Below are positions 12,726 through 21,912 of a stretch of DNA of 64,000 bases, piece by piece (positions within the stretch are counted from its first letter, which is position 1; the number at the start of each line of letters is the position of its first letter). A program made the translations under genes and the position numbers. Location of the stretch: assembly GCF_001949145.1 (NCBI RefSeq), contig NW_019091543.1, positions 140,021-204,020 on the forward strand, in the 5' to 3' direction. The notes beneath the pieces were generated by a model. That model was not told the DNA's origin. It made no database searches and saw only the letters and a list, made by a program, of their open reading frames with translations. The stretch comes from Acanthaster planci. Taxonomy: Eukaryota; Echinodermata; Asteroidea; Valvatida; Acanthasteridae.

Positions 12726-13120
12726 ATCTCACCTTAAATCAGACATCTCTTCATTTTACTGAAAAATTGAAATAAATTTTGAAATCTCAATACAAATTAG
12801 AAGAAGTCAAATCATGTCTAAACTCCAAACCTACATCGTTACCGAAGACCACGAACGTCTCAACGAAGTTAATACACTGACCAAAATATTACTTATGGTC
12901 CAAAAAATTATTTAAAAAGCAATCCAAAGAAACAATGGTGACATAGCTTATGCTTATTCTCCGATCATCTAGAAGCACTAAGACCAAAACAAACAATTAT
13001 GTTTTATCGCGTCGACGAGTTGTTATGGCATTCAACCCATTTACGAATTTGGAACTAGAAAAGACATGGGTCAATATCAAATCGTGTTTGACACAAATCC
13101 GGACACAGAAACGTTCTTAG

Positions 13121-13510
13121 ATGATATCAATAAAAAAAGTCTATGGTTACTTCGCTGAACAGGTTCAAAAAAACAACCCGTTATCCAAAGGCATAATTAA
13201 TGCTTATCGGACTTCTGAAAAATTTAAATTTGAGGATGATAAGGATGAAATAAATCATGCCATTAAACCTCCTTATACCGATCAACATCGTATGTATGTC
13301 AAATATCAAAAACCGACCCAAACCTATTATTATACAAACAAACGATGCAAAGTGAAAGTGTTGATTATCATACCAGATGTATTTTACAGATCTCACGGCT
13401 CACTCTCATGTGGCACTAGCGTTAGATGTCGAGTCGATGAAGCACAACTAAAACCAACCATCGATTTAAAAATTTTGTATAAAAAGCAATTTCACAAGCT
13501 TTGTGTTTGA
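13121..13510 (+). CDS. Unknown 129-residue protein, part of a longer decayed frame
   Basis: An open frame of 129 codons beginning MISIKKVYGYFAEQVQKNN. Upstream, from about 12815, another frame continues in the same style ('GTRKDMGQYQIVFDTNPDTE', near 13045-13110), so the original gene probably began earlier and a frameshift lies near 13120. It is rich in Lys, Tyr and Asn and has no membrane segment. I recognise no family. It ends 104 bp before the end of the convergent minus-strand ORF at 13614, like convergent genes of a compact virus-like element. It may be a broken structural or replication protein, but there is no direct support for that. Confidence 0.4.
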   Translation: MISIKKVYGYFAEQVQKNNPLSKGIINAYRTSEKFKFEDDKDEINHAIKPPYTDQHRMYVKYQKPTQTYYYTNKRCKVKVLIIIPDVFYRSHGSLSCGTSVRCRVDEAQLKPTIDLKILYKKQFHKLCV

Positions 13511-13613
13511 GCAAAAGTGAGGGTGATACCGAGTAAAACGAGTCCTAAACAAAGTCTATCTATTATAAGATAAACTAAACCCCCACCCCAATTGAGTTGG
13601 AGGATTTTTTTTA

Positions 13614-13886
13614 TTAAAACGTCATTTCAGGCGCGCTTGGTTCACTGTATTTCGGTAGATCAGCTTGTTTTGCTGCACGCTCATACCCTATATACCGCCC
13701 GTTTTCGTGTTTAACAATGTTTAAACTCCAACACCATCGTTTATCTTTGCGATCAAGTGTTTTCTCCTTGTCAACCATTTCTCTCGCCAACGTTTTAGTG
13801 CGTTCCTCAGTTGTGGACTGAATTTCTGCTTTATTACTCGTTTCACTTAGTTTGGTGTCTGCTTTATTGCGAATCTTTTCTTTCAT
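13614..13886 (-). CDS. Small charged protein, second ORF of an ATGA-coupled pair
   Basis: 90 residues, starting MKEKIRNKADTKLSETSNKA. Residues 1-50 are strongly charged and probably helical, followed by a compact segment with 'KRWCWSLNIVKHENGRYIGY'. The ATG overlaps the TGA stop of the upstream ORF (ATGA, 13883-13886), as in bacterial and viral gene pairs and unlike host genes here. The frame is intact, in contrast to the broken polymerase upstream. Function unknown; the neighbours suggest a gene of the Polinton-like element. Confidence 0.5.
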   Translation of the reverse strand: MKEKIRNKADTKLSETSNKAEIQSTTEERTKTLAREMVDKEKTLDRKDKRWCWSLNIVKHENGRYIGYERAAKQADLPKYSEPSAPEMTF

Positions 13887-14269
13887 CTCGTTAAACTTGC
13901 AAATTCACCCGTGATCAACACAAATTCTTCGTGGCTAATATCACCGTCGTTGATTGCGTGCAATACATACTCATCGATTGTATTCAACTCCGCATCACAC
14001 AACACCTCAATCTGCTCGTGTTTTTTGGTTTTGTGAACCAACTTACGACTCGCGTCTTTCAACAGCTCGTGTGCTCCAAACGCACTGATGGCGAGACCCT
14101 CCATCACTAGCCCGGTGGGGGCCGATATAACCCACATTAAAGCAGGGATACTTATCGCGGCACTCGCGGCACCCAGTGGTTCGATTCCGTATTCTAAGTA
14201 ATTTATCGCGGTGAGCATCCGTTTGATCTTTTTGTACTTAAGCGATTTCGAGTCGCGTTCTTGCACCAA
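13883..14269 (-). CDS. Small membrane-type protein of a Polinton-like element
   Basis: 128 residues, intact. Residues about 28-65 are hydrophobic and Ala/Gly-rich ('AAISIPALMWVISAPTGLVM', then 'GLAISAFGAHELL'), suggesting one or two membrane helices. Then come a basic stretch (RKLVHKTKKHEQ) and an acidic C-terminus, 'NDGDISHEEFVLI', which resembles the second half of an EF-hand loop but lacks the first acidic positions. I recall similar small proteins as recurrent uncharacterised predictions near element-borne DNA polymerases in aquatic invertebrates, but cannot name a family. It overlaps the next ORF by 4 bp. Confidence 0.5.
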   Translation of the reverse strand: MVQERDSKSLKYKKIKRMLTAINYLEYGIEPLGAASAAISIPALMWVISAPTGLVMEGLAISAFGAHELLKDASRKLVHKTKKHEQIEVLCDAELNTIDEYVLHAINDGDISHEEFVLITGEFASLTR

Positions 14270-14435
14270 TTCTTTTTTGATGTCTTCACTCTTTTACAAT
14301 CTATACAGATTTTGGCTCACTACGCTTTGCTTATGAGTTCCAATTGTTTCGCCTGGTAGCTTGGGATAAAGCCTTTTATTAACGCCATTGTGACCATTCA
14401 TCGTTTCTTTTAACTATACGCCTAAAAAATAATGT

Positions 14436-14699
14436 CTAACTCAATTTTTCTAACTCGATCGTAGTTTTACCACCCTTGTTGTTGAGGAAGACCATGGGAG
14501 TAAATTTTAGCAATGTGTTCATCGTCGTTAACAAAAACAATTCAACAACAACATTTTTTTCGTTTGGTGAACTGTTTTCAATCGTAAGCCGAGCTCGAGA
14601 TATTTTTGCAACGTGCGATAGTGAAGGACGTATTAGTGTTTGGTCAAAAGTAGCTATGAGTTTGTCTACAGAAGAGTTTTCTCTGTTTTGATCCATCAA
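14436..14699 (-). CDS. Unknown small ORF after the polymerase remnant
   Basis: An 87-codon frame (MMDQNRENSSVDKLIATFDQ...). The C-terminal part, 'KFTPMVFLNNKGGKTTIELE', looks protein-like with alternating strands. It starts inside the end of the polymerase remnant in another frame and may be a separate small gene of the element or shifted polymerase-adjacent sequence. Function not recognised. Confidence 0.35.
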   Translation of the reverse strand: MMDQNRENSSVDKLIATFDQTLIRPSLSHVAKISRARLTIENSSPNEKNVVVELFLLTTMNTLLKFTPMVFLNNKGGKTTIELEKLS

Positions 14700-14759
14700 G
14701 TCTTTTTGATAGTTTTACTATTTGCTCGGTACCTGAATGTTTTCGGGTGTCGGGGGGAA

Positions 14760-15965
14760 ATCGTTTTGTAGATCGTGTAGGTGTTCGGGGTAATCGAGAG
14801 TTACTTCGAGTGTGAAACTGGTTTTTAAATTTTCCAAATGAATCGACGTATTCGTACGGATATTTGTAAGAGCAAGTTGGTATTGTTTGGAAAACGATCA
14901 CTAAGCAGTTGAAATGCGTCTCTGGGGCAGGTTTGAACCAACCGATCGAGTGAAGCGGCCATAAAATGAAACGAATCGATAAATCTAGCAGTTGGTCAAA
15001 AGAAAACGAAATGTAATTTTCAGAGTTTTTAGCGATGACTTATTTTTTGACCCGTGAAAGTAGAAGCGCCTCGCGTGATGAGATGGGCATCGTGGTTAAG
15101 CGCCTCGCGTGATGAGATGGGCATCGTGGTTTTCCAAGTTATGAAAGATAACTGAAAGGGGGGTCTCGTAAGCTCTGACTCGGAGTTTGAGATTACAGTT
15201 TGCGTGAGTAACGCCTCTATATTTACCGGCAGGGTGATGTGACAGTGATCTTGAACTTTTCTAAACTTGCTGATGGGCTTTTCGCATCTCATGCAGATGT
15301 ATTCGGTATAATCGAGGTCGTTTTTAAAACTAAATTCTATCTTTTGTGATTTAGTTTTTTTAATAGAACATTGACACTGTGTCTCTTTGGCAGGATAGAT
15401 CTTTTTTCACAGATCCAACAGGTGTTACAAGTCGAGTGTTGTTTCTGTAGGTCAGACGTCCAAACGAGCGGTTTTGGTTTGGCAAATATTTGATTGATTA
15501 CGTTTTGTTCTAGCTTGAGAGGCTCAACAAAGTGAGTCGCAGCGTCTTGACCTCGATAGATTTTAAGACTAGTGCAGACACCGTCGCAGCGTACGACTGC
15601 ATAGGAATAACCAGACGGTTTGTGGTGTTGAGTTTTGACCGTGTTACCTTCTTGTGGAGAAACGGGTTCTAAAACGGATTCAAACTCTGCGTAGATGACA
15701 GAGGGGGCGTCTTGTTTTTGTGGTTTTTAAATATGAGGATTTTTTTTTTATTTTTCAGTTAAAACGACTTTGGAAGGAGGAGCGTCTATTCCTTGACAGT
15801 CTTCTTTGTGTTTGTCTAGTTTCCGTTGGGTTCAATAGGGAGTAAAGCAATTCAAACAAAAATATATTTTACCGTCCTGTTTGTTTATTTCGTTTGAAAG
15901 AAATTCACCGTATTCCCGCTCCTCTTTACAAGATATACATCCCAGGGATATACACTTGGTTTATC
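14760..15965 (-). pseudogene. Protein-primed family-B DNA polymerase, exonuclease half, broken
   Basis: Read on the minus strand, successive frames carry the landmarks of Polinton-type DNA polymerase B in the right order. They are a CxxC...H...C finger near 15860-15790, an exonuclease I motif near 15705 (VIYAEFESV, where the family has a D-x-E core), and a Cys-rich insert near 15410. A Cys/His segment with 'VQDHCHIT' follows near 15255, then an exonuclease II motif near 15140-15110 (FHNLENHD), and 'YPYEYVDSFGKF' near 14860. The frames are separated by stops and shifts and by a 34-bp tandem duplication. The palm motifs of the polymerase are absent, so this is a 5' part only, cut upstream by the LINE at about 15990. 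Recognition rests on motifs and order; the exact subclass is not resolved. Confidence 0.7.
15064..15131. repeat. 34-bp exact tandem duplication inside the polymerase remnant
   Basis: The unit starting 'aagcgcctcgcgtgatgaga' and ending 'gggcatcgtggtt' occurs twice in direct succession without differences. Since 34 is not a multiple of three it shifts the reading frame just after the exonuclease II motif. Confidence 0.9.
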
Positions 15966-15989
15966 AATATCAGCTTTTTTTAATGCTTT

Positions 15990-17530
15990 TGAGGGAAATT
16001 AGGAGTAAGACAGTTTCATATGCGGTCTGGAAGAAAAGAAAAGTTCGCGACTGAGGTTAAAATTGTTTGTCCGACAGAACTGCCCGTGGCGATAATAGTT
16101 TGGTGGATGCACTGAACAAAAAACAACTTAGTCTTGTTAATTCACGTCAGTCCAAGATGATGGATGGTGTTATGATTAGATCCCGGACAAGGTGGATGGA
16201 GTATGATGAGAAACCATCAAAGTACTTTTTAAAGTTGGAAAAGCGTAATTCTAACAATAGGATTATTAGTAGAATTATAAAAGGTGACGGTACTGATTTA
16301 ACGACTTCACGAGATATCATTAAAGAGGCCCGTTTTTTACAAGAAACTTTATTCGTACTCAGAACATAGGCCTACCATAAATCTTCGCGCTGTTTTCAAC
16401 AAGGTTAACCCACCTGTTCTTTCAAATTTGACTAGGGACAAAATAAGTGGCCCGCAGACTCATGAAGAAATATTGAAAGTTTTGAAGAGTACCAAAAACG
16501 GCGAGTCTCCAGGTTCAGATGGATCATTACTTTTGAATTCTACCAATTTTTCTTCTCTTTATCATGCTTTCTTTTGCGGTCTCTCAATTTCGGGTATGAT
16601 ACCGGTAACCTTCCTGTAACTCAACAGCTCGGTATTATTACTTTGCTTCCTAAAGGGGATAAACCACGCCAGTTTTTAAACAAAGTGGAGACCGATTTCC
16701 TTGTTAAATACCTCGTATAAATTAGCTTCTGGTTGTATTTCAGAGAGGCTACGAACTAGCCTCTCTCCAATTATCCATGAAAACCAGAAAGGTTTTTTGA
16801 GGGATGCTTGGGGAAAGTATTCGCCTGATGTATGATTTGGTCAATTGTACGGATAATAATAGTGTTCCCGGTCTTTTTTCATTGATTTCGAGAAAGCTTT
16901 TGGTTCAGTTTCTCATGAATTTATTATTGAAGTTTTGGATCTTTTTAACTTAGGTCCCTCTATTCAGAAATGGTTCATGGTACTTTACGGTGGTGCGACC
17001 GCCTCGGTGTTAGTAAACGGTTTTCTATCAGAATCGTTTAAGATTGAGCGGGGTTGTCGTCATGGAGATGGTTTGAGTCCTTATTTGTCCCTTCTGTGCG
17101 CCGAAATTATGGGCATGCTTGTCCGCAACGACAACATTCTGAAGGGTATTTTAGTCGAGGACAAAGAGTACAGGATTTCTCAGTATGCTGATGATACTGT
17201 GTGCTTTTTATATGGTTCAGAACAGTCTGTCGAGAGAGATTTTGAGATCTTGGGCGATTTCGGTAATATGTCTGGTTTCAGAGGGAACATTGACAAAATT
17301 AATGCCGTGTGGATTGGTGGTAACAAGGGGCGTCAGAAACGCCTCTGTGAGTATATTAACGTTCATTGGGTTGGCCCTGAGGACAGTTTTAGAGCCTCGG
17401 GAATTGATTTCATAGTCAATCTTGATGAAATGATTTCGGTGAACTATAATACCGTGTTAGATGCTACTGCCACTTTAGTAGATCACTGGTCCAAGAGAAA
17501 CCTTACGGTCCGGGTCGAGTCACAATAGTG
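15990..17530 (+). mobile_element. Non-LTR retrotransposon (LINE) reverse transcriptase, decayed
   Basis: Plus-strand frames show, in order, 'DEKPSKYFLKLEKRNSNNRI' (about 16203-16265), 'TKNGESPGSDGS' (about 16490), 'FEKAFGSVSHEF' (about 16885) and, in the longest frame (16935-17528), 'ERGCRHGDGLSPYLSLL' and the catalytic box QYADDTVCF (about 17182). This is the normal order of a LINE reverse transcriptase; the style 'EKPSKYFLxLEKRN' fits the L1/Tx1 side of the tree. Several shifts and stops break it, and no endonuclease is visible upstream, so it is 5'-truncated. It sits next to the 5' side of the Polinton-like polymerase and probably inserted into that element. Confidence 0.75.
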
Positions 17531-18333
17531 AAGTCTCTCATTTTATTTAAGTTCATTTTTAGCCGATTTTGTGAAAAACATCGGACCTTCTTCATGTCAA
17601 GGATGTGAATTTTATTGGATTTATTGAAGGAGTATTATTTTAAAGGAAATAATTGAAAATAAGATGTCGAGGATTGACGACAATTATGAACTGAGTACAG
17701 TGGAAGTTACTCGGAGTGCCAAAAGTGCAACAACCATTTTTTTAATATTCAGATATAAGATTTGTTATACAATCCACCTTCCATGCATTTCACAGTACAC
17801 GTATCTGATGACTGCTCTGGGACGTCACTTGAAGCTTTGTGTTTCCATTGCGTTAATATCCCTTCACATTGTCACTTTGAATCATTTGTCTTCGTATTAC
17901 AATGAACCAGGCCTCCACTATAACTGCCCACTTTTGTTGATGACTTGAACACTTGAACAAATATTTGAATGATAAATATTAAATTAAATCTTTGATGTCA
18001 TGTCAGTGACTGACCGACTGGTGTACTGGCTGGAAGATTTATTTTCGTCGTGGCTATCCGTTTTTGTGATTGGAATTATTGGCTGAATACGTGTTTTTGA
18101 ATTTGTGGGGTGTCAATTTATGGGCTGTTAATTCAGCAAGTTCAAGTTGCATTTTAATGTTTACCATTTTTACTTCCTCTATTTTTTAAAAGTTAAAAGT
18201 GACTTTTTAATATGGATAAAGCTAGAGAGCACGGGGCGATATTGCAGCCTGGCATCTCGGTTATTTAGTCTATCCATTTATGCTTTCTATTAACCTTTTA
18301 TATAATGTCTTAAAATAAATTTCAGTTTTATTT
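17531..18333. other. 3' sequence after the LINE, nothing recognised
   Basis: AT-rich sequence with short frames only. It may be LINE 3' UTR or Polinton-like spacer. I see no poly(A) tail that marks the end. Confidence 0.3.
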
Positions 18334-18361
18334 AACCCACCCTCAGATTATAGGGTGGGTT
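18334..18361. terminator. Strong GC hairpin in AT-rich spacer
   Basis: AACCCACCCT (18334-18343), loop CAGATTAT, AGGGTGGGTT (18352-18361) form a perfect 10-bp stem, flanked on both sides by A/T runs (ttttattt / atttttattt). It lies just beyond the 3' end of the minus-strand ORF at 18384-18575. In compact DNA elements such hairpins sit between convergent genes and may act in transcription termination or 3' end formation. That role is inferred. Confidence 0.4.
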
Positions 18362-18383
18362 ATTTTTATTTAGTTTCAAAGAG

Positions 18384-18575
18384 TTAGCTTAACCTTTCTT
18401 TGGTCACTGGTAGTACGTACCCAACAAGCAGATTTATATCTGATAGATCTTGAGGTGTGTAGCCTTTCACATTTCGCGCTATTTCTTTGGTGATTAGGCT
18501 ACATTCCAAGCAATGATATTTATAGGTATTTTCTGTGTTGACAGGCTCTCTTTTATTGCGTTCTAAACAAATCAA
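18384..18575 (-). CDS. Small zinc-ribbon-like ORF, start unclear
   Basis: The frame carries C-x2-C (NCLICLERN, near 18575) and a second C-x2-C (YHCLECSL, near 18515) about 17 residues later, a simple zinc-ribbon pattern, followed by 'GYTPQDLSDINLLVGYVLPV'. No ATG is seen at the front, and an in-frame stop lies a little upstream, so the 5' end is lost or the start is non-canonical. Function unknown. Its position beyond the LINE suggests it may be the far part of the Polinton-like element. Confidence 0.35.
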   Translation of the reverse strand: MICLERNKREPVNTENTYKYHCLECSLITKEIARNVKGYTPQDLSDINLLVGYVLPVTKERLS

Positions 18576-18797
18576 ACAATTTTTGTCTACGTTTTGTTGA
18601 GTTTTAATTTAAACTCTGACAGCGGTTTTTCTTTGCGGTAATTATTGCATTTTTTAGTTTCCATGTTTGATGGATGCTCGGTTTGTCCGTCGTGCGTCGC
18701 CCATCAAATGGGTTGCGTAGGACATGCAAAAGCCGTTGTTTAACAAATGACAATGTGATGATTCCATTCACTTCTAAAGATCTTTTCTGAATAAGGC
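18576..18797. other. Non-coding up to the first assembly gap
   Basis: Nothing recognised. Open frames that appear to run through the following N block are artefacts of undefined bases. Confidence 0.4.
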
Positions 18798-19581
18798 NNN
18801 NNNNNNNNNNNNNNNNNNNNNNNNNNNNNNNNNNNNNNNNNNNNNNNNNNNNNNNNNNNNNNNNNNNNNNNNNNNNNNNNNNNNNNNNNNNNNNNNNNNN
18901 NNNNNNNNNNNNNNNNNNNNNNNNNNNNNNNNNNNNNNNNNNNNNNNNNNNNNNNNNNNNNNNNNNNNNNNNNNNNNNNNNNNNNNNNNNNNNNNNNNNN
19001 NNNNNNNNNNNNNNNNNNNNNNNNNNNNNNNNNNNNNNNNNNNNNNNNNNNNNNNNNNNNNNNNNNNNNNNNNNNNNNNNNNNNNNNNNNNNNNNNNNNN
19101 NNNNNNNNNNNNNNNNNNNNNNNNNNNNNNNNNNNNNNNNNNNNNNNNNNNNNNNNNNNNNNNNNNNNNNNNNNNNNNNNNNNNNNNNNNNNNNNNNNNN
19201 NNNNNNNNNNNNNNNNNNNNNNNNNNNNNNNNNNNNNNNNNNNNNNNNNNNNNNNNNNNNNNNNNNNNNNNNNNNNNNNNNNNNNNNNNNNNNNNNNNNN
19301 NNNNNNNNNNNNNNNNNNNNNNNNNNNNNNNNNNNNNNNNNNNNNNNNNNNNNNNNNNNNNNNNNNNNNNNNNNNNNNNNNNNNNNNNNNNNNNNNNNNN
19401 NNNNNNNNNNNNNNNNNNNNNNNNNNNNNNNNNNNNNNNNNNNNNNNNNNNNNNNNNNNNNNNNNNNNNNNNNNNNNNNNNNNNNNNNNNNNNNNNNNNN
19501 NNNNNNNNNNNNNNNNNNNNNNNNNNNNNNNNNNNNNNNNNNNNNNNNNNNNNNNNNNNNNNNNNNNNNNNNNNNNNNNNN
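18798..19581. other. Assembly gap (784 N)
   Basis: An uninterrupted run of N. It is followed by a short A run and then a simple-sequence array, which may be why the assembly broke here. Confidence 0.99.
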
Positions 19582-19592
19582 AAAAAAAAAAC

Positions 19593-19722
19593 ACGGGCGA
19601 CGCACGACGGACGACGCACGACGGGCGACGGACGACGGGCGACGGACGACGGGCGACGCACGATGGGCGACGCACGACGGGCGACGCACGACGGGCGACG
19701 CACGACGGGCGACGCACGACGG
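19593..19722 (+). repeat. CpG-rich simple tandem repeat
   Basis: About 130 bp of (gggcgac/gcacgac)n, built from 7-bp units 'gggcgac', 'gcacgac' and 'ggacgac'. It gives Arg/Ala/Ser-Pro-rich frames in all phases, so it is not coding. It borders the N gap and its true length is unknown. Confidence 0.9.
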
Positions 19723-19965
19723 CAGATATGGAATTCCATAGGGATAAGGGGGGCTGATCTTCCCATCTCGAGACGTCTTAGTAGTGTGCAAAGCTGCAAA
19801 GTGGCCATCTTCAATGCTCCACCTGCTGTCCGTAATGGTATGTGGCGCCGTTCTGGAGATGGCTGGAAGTAATGTGTCCTCTCCTCGGCACACGTCTGGG
19901 ATGCCCCAACTAATGAGGCCGGCCACGGAATTGGTGTGATGCGGCAAGCGGCCCATAAATACTTG
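19723..19965 (-). other. Coding-like segment, unassigned
   Basis: On the minus strand one frame is open from about 19965 to the simple repeat and reads 'FMGRLPHHTNSVAGLISWGI' and 'IEDGHFAALHTTKTSRDGKI'. The composition looks more protein-like than its surroundings. I could not assign it to a family; it might be a mobile-element fragment or a host exon. Splice sites were not resolved. Confidence 0.25.
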
Positions 19966-20691
19966 AAAATCAGATGATACGATTTGGGCAAGACAACAAC
20001 TGAAGGGCTACAAGGAAATAAAGTCAGACGACTATACTCCAAAGTGGTGCTTTTCAAAGGACAATAAATCCCATTGCACTCTGCAATGTTCCAGCAAAAA
20101 TAGTGCAGCAAGCCTCCATACTCATGTAGTCTTTGTTTTACTCGTACATCCAACCTATACAGTCTAAGTGACATACATGAAATTGTCTTTTTCTGACCCT
20201 CAACACTATGAAAACTAGTTCATGCTTCTTATTATTATTGTTGTGATTTTATTCTTGTAAACAAGGCCTGGCCAATGTGAGATCGCGAGACGGAGTTGTG
20301 TACAAACATTCAAATAGCAATCCCTATTGAGACAATGTTCCAAAGCTTCGTTTTCAACTGCGGTGCACTTCAAGCCATGTAATAGACCGATACACTTAAA
20401 CTTCTGGGGTGAATTGTCGTGACACTGCTCATTAAAATTCACATTATACACGCTCACATTTTATGCCGAGCAGAAAAGCTTAAGATTCAATAAAGATGGA
20501 GAATGTTATACAGCACTTGAGCCAAAGTTCCTTGTACAGAATGAGATTTTATGGTATTAGTAGAGGCTTTCAGAAGAATTTTAAATTTGGCCTCCGTTTC
20601 ACAGATGTTTTCTTTGTACATTTCCTTGTGCAAAAATAAAGGACAAAAACTAGGCCCTATTCTGTATATTGAGATAGGCCTATATGTCGTA
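19966..20691. other. Non-coding, nothing recognised
   Basis: No supported gene or repeat partner. Confidence 0.35.
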
Positions 20692-20965
20692 ATATTGTAG
20701 CGCCGGCGGGTCCGGCGGGTGGGGGCGCCAGCTCGGACCCGCATGGAGTTGGCTGGCTGCCCGCGCTGGTATGCGAACGGCCCGCGGTTTTCCCGCCTCG
20801 CGCCTGCGCAGTCCCTGCCGCCTGGCGCCATGTTGGATTTGAGCTAAAAAACACGGATTGTTGTGGACGAGAGATTAAAGTAGATTTCCTGACCAATACA
20901 GCGAGTTGCTGCTGAGTGTAATTCTTACCAGCGTCGAACCTGTTCAGCGGGACACGCTACAATAT
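20692..20965. mobile_element. CpG-rich 274-bp island with short inverted ends
   Basis: ATATTGTAGCG (20692-20702) is repeated in exact reverse complement as CGCTACAATAT (20955-20965). Between them 20701-20830 is strongly GC/CpG-rich, in contrast to the AT-rich flanks, and contains 'cgcgcctgcgcag' (NRF1-like) and 'ggcgccatgttggat' (similar to a YY1 initiator motif). It could be a small TIR element or a promoter island; both readings are inferences. Confidence 0.4.
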
Positions 20966-21170
20966 ACATGTACACGGATAGCATTTTTAAATTAACTATT
21001 AAATGGCAGTATCAACTGCATATAATGCATGCAAAAAGACCAAAAAAATGAAATGTAGACTTTTTGACAGTTTATATCTTAACTTCATTTCTCCAACACG
21101 TTTTGCCTATCGCGCGTCGCCCTTTTCACGTGACTTTTTACTGCGTCCATGCACAGATCGAAAAATAAGA
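20966..21170. other. Spacer
   Basis: Short non-coding spacer containing 'atcgcgcgtcgcccttttca'. Nothing recognised. Confidence 0.3.
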
Positions 21171-21468
21171 GAGTTTGAGACGCTGAAATACGGAAGGGCT
21201 GCGTAGCACCGTGATCAGAATATCGACAAGAATATAAGATTAAATCAGTGCTCTGAAATATATGATTGCCAATCATATTTCAGAGCACTGATTTAATCTT
21301 ATATTCTTGTCGAGACTTTGAGACGCTGGTGGCAGCAGACAAACTGGTCCTTTTTCAAGGTATTGCGCGTGCTCAAAACTATGCACGAAACAACGCGCGC
21401 ATGCTCAGAACTGGTAAAAAAGGACCGGTATGTTTGTCGCCACCATGCCTCTCAAAGTCTCCCATTCT
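21171..21468. mobile_element. Foldback element split by a Penelope-like fragment with 12-bp TSD
   Basis: TTTGAGACGCTG occurs at 21174-21185 and 21317-21328. Between the copies lies the Penelope-like terminal sequence, itself an almost perfect palindrome (arms 21224-21267 and 21271-21312). Outside it, the interrupted host sequence has its own inverted ends: 'gagacgctggtggcagcaga' near 21321 and, at 21425-21468, 'tgtcgccaccatgcctctca' in inverted sense. Thus a Penelope-like terminus seems to have inserted into an older foldback element with a 12-bp target duplication. Confidence 0.65.
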
Positions 21469-21590
21469 CTGCACAAGCAATGGCTCGCGCGCACGCGCTT
21501 CCCATCTAGTTTTTATTCTTCTGATATCTGACGTCAACCGACAAAGCCGATATGCAAACAACCTGAACGCCATTTATCTCAATTATACAG
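21469..21590. other. Spacer
   Basis: Nothing recognised. Confidence 0.3.
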
Positions 21591-21912
21591 GGTGCGTCCG
21601 ATTAGCTTACACGTGTAAGTCGAACTTCAAACGTACACGAGAGCGTTCGTTTAGCCATCACCTGATCTTCGTGCCTGCCCTGGTGTCAGCCACCGCTACC
21701 CCGGCTGGCGAGCGGGTCTCTGGAGGCTGCCCGAGTGTAATGACGTCACGGATGGACTGCTCGAGCATGGACGTACATTTTGGAACGTGGCGGGGACTTG
21801 ACCTTTTTCCCAGGATGCCTTGGCGAACGCGAATCACTGCAGCTTTCGATTAGCCTCATTTCGAGGCTTCCCTTGCATATAACACTGGTGTATTCAGGGA
21901 AGCTAATCGAAC
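21591..21912. mobile_element. Small TIR element (MITE)
   Basis: GTCCGATTAGCTT at 21596-21608 is matched with one difference by the reverse complement of 21900-21912 (AAGCTAATCGAAC). A further copy of 'cgattagcct' lies inside near 21847. About 320 bp, no transposase. The family is not assigned. Confidence 0.45.

Larger units (their letters stand above)
12780..18600. mobile_element. Decayed Polinton/Maverick-like element, interrupted by a LINE
   Basis: This block combines fragments of a protein-primed family-B DNA polymerase (minus strand, about 14760-15965) with compact small ORFs on both strands. One ORF pair has an ATGA overlap, and two groups of ORFs converge near 13510-13614. That organisation fits Polinton/Maverick elements or related virus-like elements. 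I recognise no integrase, protease, packaging ATPase or capsid gene and no terminal repeats, so only a remnant is present. A non-LTR retrotransposon (about 15990-17530) separates the polymerase from 18.3 kb, where another small zinc-binding ORF may belong to the same element. Class and limits are inferred. Confidence 0.5.

Noticed and set aside
12363-12775. Proline-rich frames on the plus strand and Gly-rich on the minus
   Set aside because: All phases are open because of a C-rich degenerate minisatellite; no domain.
18604-20174. Long minus-strand frames of 325-466 codons
   Set aside because: They are open only because the N gap cannot contain stops; the remaining parts are a simple CpG repeat and short flanks.
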